DNA of 64,000 nucleotides from Nissolia schottii (taxonomy: Eukaryota > Streptophyta > Magnoliopsida > Fabales > Fabaceae), in the NCBI GenBank assembly GCA_003254905.1, contig QANU01033078.1, positions 103,000 to 166,999 of the forward strand, in the 5' to 3' direction. Positions 12,277-25,024 of the stretch are shown in pieces. The notes below the pieces were generated by a model. The model was not told the DNA's origin, did not search any database, and saw only the letters and a list, made by a program, of their open reading frames with translations. Numbering within the stretch: position 1 is the stretch's first letter; each line of letters opens with the position of its first letter. Made by a program: the position numbers and the translations under genes.

Positions 12277-15015
12277 ATGGAAGCAAGGGGTCATTTCCTG
12301 AGCATGGCTAACCCAACAAAACTCCCATGGAATTTCACAGTTTACGTTACGCGAATGTGGAGAGTGCCAAACACAAATAACAAGGTTGAGATTTTTTTAC
12401 TGGAAATGATCTTTGTTGATGAGAAGGTAACTCTACCTTCTTGGTTATTTCTCTAGTAGTTGTTGATAACAACATATTTTGTTGAGCCCCATGTGCTGCA
12501 GCCTTTTTCAACCAACATGAATGGAAGAGTTTCATATCCGTACTCATGTTTTAGGGGGACTGGATGCATGCAACAGTTCCAAAAAATTTGGTCAACCAAT
12601 TCACTTCCACTCTCACTGAAGGTAGATTTTATGAGGTCCAAAATTTCATCGTTGCAGCTAACAATTTGAAGGTCAAGACAACCCGTCACAAGTTCAAACT
12701 GACATTCGTGAGGCGAACAATAGTGAGGATGCTCGAAGGCATTCCGTTTGTGGTCGTCCGGTTCAGCTTACAAAATGTTGTTAACATCCTCAGTGACGAT
12801 GATGTTAGTGACACTGAGCTGTTTGGTGGGTGAAACATCTTATTTACGCTTTCATTTGAACTTCAGTGCATTATAATCGGAACACCAATATTAGATTCAC
12901 TTATTCCATAGATTTGTTCAACGTATTTGTTAAAAAAGTTTTACATTGAGTGATAGACAGTTTTTGTTACTAACTCCTCTTCCTGACATGAGAAATAGAT
13001 TTCTTGGGGGAGATTGTTGGGAAGGAAGAACCTAAGCAGATGGTAACATAGAAAAGTGACACCACCCATCGAATGGTTGTACATGTTGAGGACACTGAGT
13101 ACGTTGTTAGCATATTTTGCATTGCGTTGAGTTAGATCCTACCAATATATTTTCTGTCAATTTGCAAGTTATGACTAATTGGCAATTATTGTTGTTTATG
13201 TAGCCACAACCGGATTAGTGCAACTATATTTGGAGATTTAGTTGATGACCTGCTACCACTGCTTGAATGTGAACAACCAGAACCAGTCATCGTGGTTTTA
13301 CAGTTGTTCAAAAAGAACAAGTTAACGGGTACTATTCACATGTCTATATCTCCATTACTGTTATTGTTCAAGCCATGTGTTCAGATGCCTTATTTTTGTG
13401 TCATTCACTGTTTTCATGAATCCAAGAAAGTCAACATCCAAAGCAGTTTTTATGCTTCTAAAATTGTGGTCAATCCCGAAATTCCAGATGTTGCATGGTT
13501 TAAGCAAAGGTTATTGTTATGGGAATATTAACCAGATTCCACTTTAATCACCCATTTAGTTCAGTTTTTCCACATATGTTTGTAATGTTCATTTGAAATT
13601 TTGAATGTTTGCACATAGGTTACTTGAGTCAGGGCAATCATCTTCTCAAAGGATCAGTCAAGTTTCCTCCCAAACCTTACACCCTGCTGCTGATGAGATA
13701 AACCGTGAGTTGGTTTTGGTAAAGACCGTAGAAGAAGTCATCAATTTGGAAGAAGTATGTCACTGTATGAATATTCATGATTGAAAATGTTCGCCAATTT
13801 GACGTCATCTGCACATATGTTAACATATGTATGTCACCTGTTGTTTGTTAATTTTAGGAAGGAGTTTTCTGGGTGGTTTGTACAATTTTATCAATTGATG
13901 CAGGCCTAGATGATTGGTACTATCGATCGTGTAGACGGTGCCGAAAGAAGGTTGAGCAAGTGGGTACCATGTTTTACTGCAAAGCCTGTCAAAAAAAGAT
14001 GCAAACGTCATGCTTAGGTGATAATTCTGTACAAGTTCCATTGAACTTATCATTACAAAATTTAAATAAATGGTGGGGTTGGTGATAACATATGTTGTGT
14101 TCCTTATATTGTATGAACGCTGCTGCAGGTATAAGCTTCAACTTATTGTGTCTGACGGTACAGGCTGTTTGAGTTGTATTTTGTGGGATAAGGAGGTCGT
14201 TCAGTTGGTTGCGAAAATTGCCATCGAGGTCAAGGGATCAAATGTGAGGATAGTCATTCTGTTTGGTGGAAGTGTTCAATCCATCTCAACTCATATGTTT
14301 GGGCTACCTCTCTTATGACTGTATGTTTTTTTTTTGGTGGATGTTAGGTTGATGCCATTGATGCCTACCCAACCATATTAGATTCGTTGTTGGATGTTAA
14401 AGTTTTATTTAAGATCAATGTCAAATCATCAAACTTTAACGGACAAGACTTCACCTACAATGTGCTGAGGATTTGCCAGGATGATGGGTTGATTGATAGT
14501 TGCTCAATCCAACAACCTTCGTGTGATGCATCTGTAAGTTTAACACATTGTTTAGACATACTTTTTGTTGGAACATACAAATTATAGTGAAGTATTATCA
14601 ATTGAATACATGTATAAATATTCACTAGGATGCTACCATGCTGGTTGGTAGGGTGTGGATGATAACATTACTCAAGTCAGTAATGTGCACCTTGGCACTG
14701 GCGATTCTGATGGGGCTGATCGGGTACATTATATATTTGTTTGTTTAACTTAGTTGGGAGGAAAATATTAACCTAACATTTGTGTAAATGTGTAGTCTCA
14801 CATAACGGAAATTCACTATAACCTTGATCTGACTTCCTGTGTAGGACTTTGTTGATGACTCGGAAACACTGTCATCCCTAATGACACCGGCCAAACGAAG
14901 GAAAATTAAGCAGGAAAAGGATAGTTGTGCTGATAGGGACACTGATCACCCATTTCAGTTGTCATCATCTAGAGATGCAGTTGGTTGTGGCAAGAAGAAA
15001 TCTAGGGCTTTGTAG
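12277..15015 (+). pseudogene. RPA70-like single-strand DNA-binding protein gene (Helitron type), one nonsense codon
   Basis: Replication protein A large-subunit relatives bind single-stranded DNA through OB folds; plant Helitrons often carry such genes. Readable exons include 12277-12426, 12555-12825, one starting 12999, then about 13205-13330, 13412-13511, 13620-13755, 13859-14020, 14130-14243, 14347-14533, 14650-14723 and 14843-15015, nearly all with GT/AG borders. The first two encode a DUF223-type OB fold (WNFTVYVTRMWRVPN, then EGRFYEVQNFIVA and TTRHKFKLTFVRRT). The middle encodes a second OB fold (RISATIFGDLVDDLLP). The 13859 and 14130 exons encode a C-terminal RPA domain with a CxxC...CxxC zinc ribbon (SCRRCRKK, FYCKACQK). 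The end is basic and nuclear-signal-like (PAKRRKIKQEK). TAG at 13049-13051 interrupts the third exon in frame, and the join of exons 3 and 4 is not clean. It is probably a recent pseudogene, unless exon 3 is skipped. Confidence 0.8.
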
Positions 15016-17095
15016 GATTTACCTACCAAATGTTTTGCATTATCCGAAAAATTAGATGAACTGTGATTAGCCAACTCCGTGATCAGGCCATTGTTTTGGT
15101 TGGAACTTTAAGGATTAATTTTGATGGTTGTTTTGTTATGTCTTATTATCGAATGCCATTTGTGGTATTGTTGTTTGTTGACATCTCTGCACCTAAATGT
15201 TAGGGAAAGCGAAATTTCTATATGTCTTCAATTATTTTACAGTTTATTTAAACATTGGAAATCCAACTTCTGCAATTGCCATTTGCTCAATATGTAATTT
15301 CTTCCACTCCTGTTACTGAAACAAATATTGCGTTTGTAAACTTCATGGCTTCATCTTAATTTATATGTGGTTATGCTTTGACTATGAAACCTTACCGCTT
15401 CCTTCCACTGAAGTTGATGGTTACGTTTGTCCACATGGAGCCACCAATTAAACATCTAGCATTGGTCAATATTAATGGATTTGTAGCGGACAATGCAGAA
15501 GGGAAGGAAGAGTATATGTATAATGAATATGTATTATCCATCTTTTTTTTTATGCGGATTTTAACCTCAGTTTGTGCTGAACTTTGGTGACTTTAGACAC
15601 ACATTTAGAGTAGTGCTCTAAGCTTAACCGCATGTACGGGTATATTCAACTACAAATCATATATTTGATTTTGTATCGTCGATTTAGTGGGGAAATAACA
15701 AGATTCATATAGGAAAAAATAATTGATAATGGAAAGCGCCATTAAAACATTTTCCCAGTGGTGCTCATATAACTATTTATGGGTGGCTAATTTGCACACG
15801 CTACCAAAATAGGGTTTAATGTTTTTAATCAATTGCAATATTAGCTTCTTTGCACATGAGTTTTCTTTTAGGCATAGGTGCATAAATTATCTCATTGTAA
15901 CCCGTGAATAGTGTGCTTTTGAATCTGTCCAGACTAAGTGTACTATCTAACATATGCTTCAAATTTGATCATCTTACTACTTCGTACCATTTCTGAAGCC
16001 AATGGCAGTAGCAACCTATCTCCTTGAAGGCAGACAACATGCGCCATAACAGTAATAGTATTAATGGCCTACCTGATTTTCCCGATGTTAGCAACACAAT
16101 TTCGTGTACCTAATACACTGTGCACATCTGTCAACACGCCTTTTTAATTGCAAAAGCAGTGTTCCAGCCAAGAAGTTTCCGTAATACTACCTTCAAGCCA
16201 TGGAAGGAAAATATTTAGTTGAATGAAGGAAGTGATGTTGGTGAGATAAACCTATTAACTAGCGTTTAGTATATGTAATGATGGTCTGACTATTATTTGC
16301 ACAGAGCCCCAACATTTCACAGTGGTTAGCAACACGTTTTGCCAACATCTTTAAATGACCATGGGCCCACGTTAAATAAATATACTATAGACTACTACAT
16401 AAACATTACTATTATGTAGATTATATGTCCACAATACATTAAGTTGCATTTAATAGCATTCATTAGTTTTTTTTATGCTTTTACTACCCAGGATAATTAT
16501 ATATATTAAATAATTCTGCTTTTCCTACCACTTCAACTTTTGGGCTGCTACTACTAACATGTAGGGCCTAATACTAATAGTAATAATTTGGGTTTTCCAT
16601 CCCTGTATATACTGTAGACAACTTTGATGACCTAACAAACTGTTCACATCTGTAAACTAATGATCTACTTACAGTGTGCCCAATGCCGCTATTTATGATG
16701 GTCAGACGAAATCTATAGCTCATCTTATTAACAGTGTATTCAATGAAAAAGTTGTGATCAAATGATGTTTTTCTACAGTGTTTTGTGATATATTTGCCAT
16801 GCAATCATTTTCTAGATATTATTTGTAAAGGGTTCCAATGTTATGTTACCAAGACGTACACGTCCTTTGTAGATAAACATGGCCTACAACTGGAAAATAA
16901 TACTTTACATTAATAAACAATTTCAAAGGCAAAGACAACTATACACACTTAAGATTGTGTTTGCAAAAAAAAAAGCACGGCATTCATTATTGCACATAGT
17001 AATAGTCAAGTACCATGCTGCATTTATTTCTTTGAGCCATGACTGTGTTCAGGATGATTTTACATGAGATGCAAACAGAATCCCACAAAAAAATG
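15016..17095. other. gene-free stretch downstream of the RPA-like gene
   Basis: No frame is convincing. The sequence is AT-rich with scattered words such as AAGCTTAACCGC that recur near 17815 in the next repeat region. The small palindrome GACGTACACGTC occurs near 16853-16864. Confidence 0.45.
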
Positions 17096-19620
17096 ATTCA
17101 TTTCAATTGATTTTATATTATACGATTCAACATCATGTATCTGGAATTTTCACAAACTATTATGGAAAAAAAACAGCAACATTATATTTATTGCGTCAGC
17201 GAAGGAAAAAATCAATTACAAATAACAAATTTTAGTTCTCATGTAGATTTCTCAACTACGTGAAAAAATGTCAGTGTTGAAATTGCCAAAACTTAAAATT
17301 ATTTGTACAAAATAAGTTATATTTTTATAGTATGGATGAGTATGCTTTTACTTGAGGTACTCACTTATTTCTAATTATTTTATGAATCAAACATAATCAC
17401 TGTCAAAAGGAATCATTACAATTGATTTTATATTATACGATTCAAAATGATTTATATGAAACTTTCACATTTGAGGAAAAAAATTATCCTCAACATTATA
17501 ATAATTGCATCTGTGAAAGATAAACAAAATTTCTCAAAACAATTTTTAGTGTTAAGTAGATTTTTCAACTAGGTGAAATTATGTAATTTTTAAAAGTAAC
17601 TTTTACTCGTCTCAACAAATTTTATACTCCAATGTCATGTTCATGTACTTTTCTTCAGTTGATATGAAGGATATTTTGCTGACAATAAAATCATAGAATT
17701 TAACAAGGAACCACCACAAGTTTCTTACATCAGATATTTTAAGGGGCACAAGTTTCTTCCTGAATCAATTACTGTTCATATTACATTTGATAGGCATTGC
17801 GTGGCTGGGGAAAAAGCTTAACCGCGTAGCACTCCTTGACGTTGATCAAAACAGGAACATGACTACAACTGCTACTATGTGCGTTTGACTCACATTTGAA
17901 CACGAAGAAAGATTAGCTGCGGGGATACAAGTCACATTTTATATTTAACAAGGTTCAGCTTCCACAAGTGATTTAATTATCACACGCAACCTGTAGGTGC
18001 CTAATGTTTACTTTCCTGTTAGTTTGTACTATGGCTACATTGGAAATGACAGGTAATGTATATCTTGTCTCATAATTGTTTTTCTGCACACACTACCTAC
18101 AGGCCATAGCTTTTCACATTTTGGGGAAAACTACTTTTTCCACTGTGCTCCAGTGCTCCATACACTCCTCCATTACATAGCATTGAAATCATGTGATTTG
18201 TTGAAGATGTTTTTAGTCCTTTCATATGAATTTTAACTTTGTTTCCTTGCAATAAAATTGAGACATGACTTTTTCCATTATTCATTTTTGGCCACTATTT
18301 CGGGATAAAAAGTTTTCACACGAAAGTACAAAATTGAAGGAGTGGTTGTGCTTTCCTGGATGTTTGTACTTATTGCTACAATTGCTATGAAAGCTAATGT
18401 ATAACTTTTGCCTCATAACTGAAGCACTGCACACACACTAAAGTCCATACCCTTTTCACAACGACGGGAAATTTCTTTTTTTTCAAAATGATGGCACTGC
18501 CACCAACCACTCCGTGTGCACACACTAATGTAAGATTTTTATGGAACTTTCACATTTAAGAAAAAAATTACCCTCAGCTTTATAATTATTTAGTCAGTGA
18601 AATAAAAAATCAAATGTTCAAAGCAAAACTTAGTGTCAAATAGATTTCAAAGAAAAACGTGAAATTATGTCATTTTTAAAAGTAAATCTTACTCCTCTCA
18701 ACAAATTTTATACTCCGTGTCATGTACCTGTACTTTTCTGAAGGATATGAAGGATATTTTGCGTTGGAATAAGATGAGGATAGTACAAACAAGGAACTCT
18801 TAACTAAGTTTCTTATGTCAAATATTTTGCTGACACAAGTTTCTTCCGTCATATCCTTAGCTTTCACTTTATAATTTTCTAGACATCACGTGGCGGGTTC
18901 TTTTGTTCATGCGCGGAGCACTGTGGCCGAAGGTAAGCTCAAACATGACTAGATTGCTACTGTTGAACCTTTGACTCACATTTGGTTAGCCAAGAATGAT
19001 TAACTCCGGGGCCCACACATGTATTAGATATGCTAAGTTCATCTTCCACAAGTGTTTTAATTACACACGCAACCTGTACCTATGCTTTACTTTCCTGTAC
19101 CTATGTTTTACTTTCCTGTTAGTTTGTACCTATGCTTTACTTTCCTGTTACTCCTTTCTGTGGAACTAGGTTTCCCTAGTTATTCCAATTGTTTAATACA
19201 ATATGTTTTGATGATGACAAATACAATATGCTCTAATTGTCTATGCTCATTGTATATGCTTATATTTGTAGAACTAGGTTTTCCTAGTTGTTATATATCT
19301 TGATGATAACAAAAAGTACACAACAAATAGATAATGACAATAAGAATGCAAAAGGATATTATATGCTAAATAGAATACATTTGATATTGTATGATTGAAC
19401 TTGATGGTATTCATATAGCTTACACATCATACAATGATATATGAGAAACANGCTTTTCTGTTAGTTTGTACTTATTGCTACAATTGCTATGAAAGCTAAT
19501 GTAAAGCTTTTGTCTTATAACTGAAGCACTGCACACACTTAGAAAAACTAGCATTTTCACAATTTGGAGAAATTTAATGGAGCAACACTTGGGCTATGCC
19601 ACCAATCAGGTCGTCCTTAC
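17096..19620. repeat. degenerate long tandem repeats
   Basis: Several blocks recur in the same order with heavy divergence. A block ending in GTGAAATTATGT.ATTTTTAAAAGTAA occurs near 17510-17600 and 18600-18690, with a weaker copy near 17196-17280. A block with CACAAGTTTCTTCC followed by an ACGTGGC(G/T)GG or GCGTGGCTGG word occurs near 17750-17800 and 18834-18896. A block with TTGCTACAATTGCTATGAAA occurs near 18372 and 19475. No coding capacity. The single N at 19451 falls inside, so copy number may be affected by assembly. Confidence 0.6.
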
Positions 19621-20011
19621 GTGTGCAGTGCTGCTTTCAATGTGTGTTGATCACATAATACCTTTACATATAATATGTTATTGTTTTTTCATTATATTTT
19701 TTCCAATGTACTATTATTTATTAGCCTAAATCAGTTTTGTACATTTATAAACATCATTATAGCCAATAAAATATAGATACTAACAATATGCATCATTCAT
19801 GGCCTGTATATGTTGTACATGCATTAATCATACAAACCAAAGGTAGCTTCATGTACTTAATGCATTGATGATTTGGGCTATATATATTGAACCTGACGTT
19901 GTCAACGGGTTGCAAAACTTACTCCTTCGGCCAAATACTAATATTTGTTATAAACCCGACCTTGCTGGAAAAAAAGTGATTGTGTTTCAATATATCCCAT
20001 TTTTGGAAAAT

Positions 20012-21169
20012 ATGAATAGTGTTCCTCATCAGAATGGTCCATTGCCATTACTCCTACAAGATATTGTAGAAGATATTATATCAAGAGTTGATGTTTATAT
20101 GGTGGGACGATGCAGATGTTTATCAAAATATTGGTACACATTTTTATATAGTGTTGATTTTGTGGTCAATCATTTTTAACTTCTTCAAAATCTAATTCTG
20201 CTATGTTATTGCATTATGGTCATCCATTAATGTAAAACTCTAACGATGTTTTGCGGTGGGTTAGCATAGAAGATGGAACAGATCTTCCATCTCCAAATCC
20301 ATTTTCAGGTGTAGGGACACCAAATTGGTTTTCAATTATCGGTGTTAACAATGGAAATGTTTGTTTTAGATTCTCGCTATTAGGATCTGATAGTCATATT
20401 TTTGTTTAGAATCCAACAACCCAGTTGTGGAGAATAATTGAAGATTCAGGAATGGCTCAGGCGATTTTATATGTGTTTACGTACTCTTTTGGATATCTAA
20501 AAAATTCAGTTTATTACCGTGTGGTTCAAATTTATAAGGAGGAAGCTGGAAATGCTCTATGCAAATTAAAGGTTTTTAATTCTGCTATTAATCAGTGGAA
20601 TGATGCAGTTGATGTAAGTGGTGTCAATATAGGTAAACTGGGATCTGAGAGCTTAACACTTCAGGGCATTACATATTGGATTAATAAGTGTAGCACGAGC
20701 CAACAAGTGGCACAATCAATTTTTTGTGTTAACTTAGAAAGTGAGAGTTATGAAGAAATTCATATTCCATGCTCAGCCAGACAAGACTACAACGAAATAA
20801 TAGGATATAAGGATACACTGGGTTACATATCCTACAATTACAGACCAATGACCTATATGATTGATATTTGGAGTGTTCTTAATGAACAACATGAAGTTAT
20901 TTGGACCAAATTGTTCACTATATCACAGGTTGATGTTGTTGAATCTCCCATTATGTGTATTAGGGATTTTTTAGTGGTAATCAGTGATGATATGGCGACT
21001 TTTGGATTCCCTGAATATAGATTGTATCCTTAAAGGGTCTAAAAACTTTATATGGACTTGATTCATATTGGTACTAATGTTCGAACAATGTTTAATGCAC
21101 GTTCATGGAGAAATCTGACTGATTTAAGGAACATTTTGCAAATATCCAGAGGACTTTTCCCAGTTTGAC
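20012..21169 (+). pseudogene. F-box / F-box-associated domain pseudogene
   Basis: F-box proteins are substrate-recognition subunits of SCF ubiquitin ligases. Starting at ATG 20012 the frame encodes an F-box-like motif (LPLLLQDIVEDIISRVDVYM, then RCRCLSKYW). A frameshift in a T run near 20175 is followed by typical linker sequence (LLHYGHP, DGTDLPSPNPF), with in-frame TAA near 20231 and TAG near 20407. The frame beginning 20410 (NPTTQLWRII) is an F-box-associated domain, ending near 21033. Another shift continues it into a C-terminal tail (TNVRTMFNARSWRNLTDLRN) to a stop near 21169. At least two frameshifts and two stops make it non-functional. It lies in the Helitron-like block and could be a captured gene. 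Confidence 0.75.
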
Positions 21170-22270
21170 ATAAACATGATTTGATGAAATATGATGGTTA
21201 AAAAATTGTTACAACATTACTTATGTTGTATCCTTCCTATATAGATGTTTAGAATTTAATGTGTTCAGCCTGTGCAATTTTACGAATTTAATGTGATTGG
21301 TTTTTTACTGGCTTCCATATAATATAAATAGCCATTTTATGTATATTGTCTTTTTGAGATGTGCTACTACTCACCAAGAACCCATTAAAAAATTTGTGTT
21401 AATGGAAAAGGGTTGTTAATCAAATTTCGAAATACACGTACACTTAATTATGGTTTACACGTAGAAGTGGGTATACAGGGAGATAGTTAGCATGTACACA
21501 ATGCCTTAAATTAGATGATATTGAAATAAGTTATGGATGTGTGTAAACAATTTACCTATCATTATTTAGTAGCTATATACACAGTAGGTGACTTAATTGA
21601 AAACCTATGAAAAGTCATAAAAAGTCATAAACCTATGAAGACCTATGTGGGTTTAGGCTCTATAGGATTCTAACTATCACAGCCATCCAAAAACATTGAA
21701 GCACTAAATACTTCTCTCTACAACTCCTTGAAACCGTAACCGGCACCAGCAATAAGGAATGAGTTTGGATGACTTGCATTTGTTCCAATTGCATTTTGCT
21801 ATTCTTCACTATATCTGTGAGGCACCTATCCATTCATCTTGCCACAACGTTTTCCAACTTACCATCATGTTGGGGTAGCAGTTCAAATTGGTTTCAGACA
21901 CATTAAAAATTGGGAGTTATATACACAATCACAAGCAGCTGGAAAAAAGTAGCTAATACTGAGACACTATCGACATCAAAGACTGCTGAACGCTGTAAGA
22001 TATGAGAAAACTTATTTATCGTACTTGCTTCTGAAGTACATGCTTTTTTTGGATAATAGTGACAAGATGCTACCGTCCACCACATGATTTTTATATCATG
22101 TGATTGGTTTTTTTTACATGTTTACATATAATATTGTTTGCCATTTTATGTATATTGATCCCTATGAGATGTTCTACTACTCACCATGGGAACCCCTTGA
22201 AAAATTTTAGTATGGTTGGGTTGTTGCTAATAAATGTTCTACTATTTATTTAGCACTAATGGATAATCAA
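21170..22270. other. gene-free stretch
   Basis: AT-rich sequence without a convincing gene. The phrase GCCATTTTATGTATATTG..TTGAGATG or CTATGAGATG occurs twice (near 21330 and 22140), which suggests an internal duplication. Confidence 0.4.
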
Positions 22271-23945
22271 GAGAAACAGAATGCACGGAGCGACGGACAC
22301 TTCTTTTGTCACAAAAGAAACAACGAAAATGGACTGCACATGAAAAAGGTAGACTCATTCAACATTCTCACTTTTTAATAGTTAATATTTTAACCTATTT
22401 GTGTTAGTAATTTGTGAATTAAGCATAAACTATAATTAACATTCCAAAGTTGAATAAAAGCTTGGAATTGTGCACTATTCAAACTAATGAAGTTGTTCAA
22501 TTCAGTGATGAAAAAAACACACTTATAGACCACATAAAGGATAAATTTTTCCGTGCATTTTCTTAGGACCATTTATAGTGAGGTTGATTGTGCAAATATA
22601 CATAGTTTATCATCTAATTTTATAATTATGTTTGATTGTTAATATCACCTCAATTATGTAGAGAACTTTAACGAAGATTTATATCATGCCCACATAAAAA
22701 AAAGGAAAGACAACGCATTTGGTGGCAACAATGAATTGCAAACTGAAGCTGGAAGAAGTCCTTTATGGCAGATATCACTCGGTAAGCACATCTATGAAAC
22801 AAATGTTACCTTTGTCATTTTATATATGAAGTCAAATTTAATGTAGTTAGAGTATTTACCACCATGTAGGCATACCATTGACCATTGCAAACAATAGCAC
22901 ATGTGGGTTGAGATGTGTGAACAACACTTTTGGAACATCATTTGCTATAATTGAGCAATCTAATAATTGTTCGTAATCAACATCTGTTGCAATGCTTAAA
23001 GGCAAACTCAATAAGGGGAGACATTTGATTAGCCCTTCGAGTAAGAGTGTTGTCGTTTCAGATTTGGGAGTTGATCAGAACTCCATAAATTACACATAAG
23101 GTAATGTATTAGTTTATGATTGGGTTTAATTAATGTGTCTGATTGTTGTGTATCTAAATTCGATAGGTTTGTGAAACATTATTTATGAATAGTTATATTA
23201 TGCACTCATGCCCCATAATTTTTTTTTAGGTTTCGAAGTTGAATCTATCACAAATATAGATAATCAGCATTTAGATGGTAATTCTTACAAATAGAAAATG
23301 ATATCATAATTTTAAGGGGTGTATACTTAAATTGATCCCACCGTGAATATGAGCATTGAATCTATACATTCTGGCTAACTACCAATTAAATATATAATTT
23401 AATTTTATATATTAATAGGTGATATATCTGGATCAATTGCTGAAGTTGGATCTATCGCAGATTTATGTGATGAGCAATTATCAAGTAACATTCTCATGTA
23501 TGACAATGCCTGTTTTTTTATATTCAATAATGTCTAATGATCAATTGTATATATTAAACATCGATGGTATTCGTGTGCCTGGATGGGAATAACTGATCAG
23601 TTTTTTTAGATATATTACTATTTCATAATATATGAATTTATTTATATGTGATTGATCCCACTGTGACTATCAAATACAAAATGATATCATACTTTTAAGG
23701 AGTATATACTTAAATTGATCCCACTGTGAATATGAGCGTTGAATCTATACATTCTGGCTAACTACCAGTTAAATATATAATTTAATTTTATATATTAATA
23801 GGTGATATATCTGGATAAATTGCTGAAGTTGGATCTATCCCATATCTATGTGATGAGTAATTATTAGGTAAGATTCTCATGTATGACAATGCCTATTTTT
23901 TTTATATTCAATAATGTCTAATGATCAGTTATATAGATCATTAGA
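22271..23945 (+). pseudogene. unidentified set of short spliced exons (possible Helitron RepHel N-terminal remnant)
   Basis: Short open stretches are bordered by AG/GT splice sites: about 22271-22350 (MDNQEKQNARSDGHFF..), 22663-22781 (NEDLYHAHIKKRK.., ending GRSPLWQISLG), 22871-22970 (IPLTIANNSTCGLRCVNN), 22981-23100 (MLKGKLNKGRHLISP), about 23231-23280 (FEVESITNIDNQHLD) and about 23421-23491 (DISGSIAEVGSIADLCDEQL). The last exon is duplicated at about 23802-23872. This resembles the many small low-complexity exons preceding the rolling-circle replicase/helicase of plant Helitron genes, but no replicase or helicase motif is present, so identity is uncertain. Stops and missing joins suggest decay. 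The set ends where Tat-1 begins. Confidence 0.35.
23290..23945 (+). repeat. 383-bp imperfect tandem duplication
   Basis: The segment from about 23290 to 23560 recurs at 23673-23945 with an offset of 383 bp and roughly 90% identity by eye. It includes an exon-like stretch and ends in AATAATGTCTAATGATCA in both copies. The second copy stops at the edge of Tat-1. Confidence 0.85.
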
Positions 23946-23950
23946 CATGC

Positions 23951-24614
23951 TTGTAACGCGGCGTGGCCTCGGGACGTCGATTTTTTTTCTGAGTTCAAGA
24001 ATTGTCTCCTCCGCGGTAATCGTGGAAGGGAATTGGAAGGGGTTTCTTATGGAGCCGCCTTGGGGCAAAGTCTTCGCCATATGGGTAAGGCTGTTGGGTT
24101 GATGACGTTTGCTCTAGATGTGGGCATAGATTTCGACGAGGTGGAGGTTTGCAGGGAAGAAATTTATGTTCTGAAGGAGGAGGCGGAACGTGCATCTACG
24201 GAAAATCGAAAATTGGCTGCTCAACTTGCTGCTTCAGAGGAAAGGGCTGCTATGCTGGCGTCCAAGGTTGACGGTGCTGTTCGGGAGAATGAGCGGAAGG
24301 CCGTCGAGATTGCCAGGAAGGATGTTTTGCTGATGGAGAAGGAGAAACTTGTGGAGGAGAAGGCGAAGGCTTTGGAGGAGATGAAGGATCTGCTGGATTC
24401 TACTAAGGCCGAGTGTGAAGCATGTAGGGTGGAGTGTGCTAGGGCCGAGAGTAATCGACTCCGCCATATGGAGCTTTCCGCGGGTCTTGTTGAAGCTACT
24501 TTTGAAGTGGTTATGAGCCAAGTGAAGTATGTGGCGCCTGATATGGACTTTGGTGTGGTGGCCGCGGATCACTACTTCCACGAGGAGGAGGGAGTCATCA
24601 AGAAACTAGCTTGA
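23951..24614 (+). pseudogene. Tat-1 antisense ORF, 5'-truncated coiled-coil protein
   Basis: This runs opposite to gag-pol. The frame from 23951 (CNAAWPRD) to the stop at 24612-24614 is homologous to the distal part of the Tat-2 antisense ORF: both start with CNAAWPRD, share MGKAVGL, and end in QVKY(V/L)APD(M/V)DF followed by EEGVIKKLA or QEGIIKKL. Between lies a long Glu/Lys/Ala-rich heptad region, a predicted coiled coil. The conserved N-terminal domain is missing. Related proteins in other plant Tat elements are known under the Pfam name 'putative gypsy type transposon'; their role is unknown. Confidence 0.75.
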
Positions 24615-24794
24615 GTTTTGTTGTAAAATTTTTTTTTGTAAGGAATATTGTAGATTTTCGCAGATGAAAGAGTGATGATTGTCATCCTGTAGGTATATTT
24701 TGATATGATATGATACGCTTTTCTTGACTTGTTTCTACCTCTTGGGTACATTAATTTACCATGTTTTTGTCCGCGATTTTATTTCCCTTTACCT

Positions 24795-24917
24795 CGGTTA
24801 CGACCAGGTTTTAGTTTTATTGCCTGTTGTGATTGTGTATTTATGTTACCACGGTTAAGACCGGGGTATGGTTAGTCACGTGTGGGCGTTCGCATTTTGA
24901 TTCCACGGTTATGACCG
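24795..24917. promoter_or_regulatory. CGGT-N4-ACCG dyad cluster (Tat-1)
   Basis: Three dyads lie between the end of pol and the end of the antisense ORF: CGGTTACGACCAG (24795), CGGTTAAGACCG (24852-24863) and CGGTTATGACCG (24906-24917), about 55 bp apart. The same dyad occurs five times at the same place in Tat-2. The dyad form suggests a dimeric DNA-binding protein or a structural signal; function is inferred only. Confidence 0.55.
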
Positions 24918-25024
24918 GGTTTGTTACACAGTTGACTTTCTCGATGGAAGATGGATTCCGTGTATTATTTAATGGGTGTTTTGCTGCCCAAATACAAAGA
25001 CAAATGGTGAGAAATTAACATAAA

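Noticed and set aside
15600-15660. CCGCATGTACGG followed by CAACTAC as a Helitron 3' end
   Set aside because: The stem is only three base pairs and the end is not CTRR.
24234-24581. Minus-strand His/Leu-rich frame
   Set aside because: Shadow of the Tat-1 antisense coiled-coil gene.
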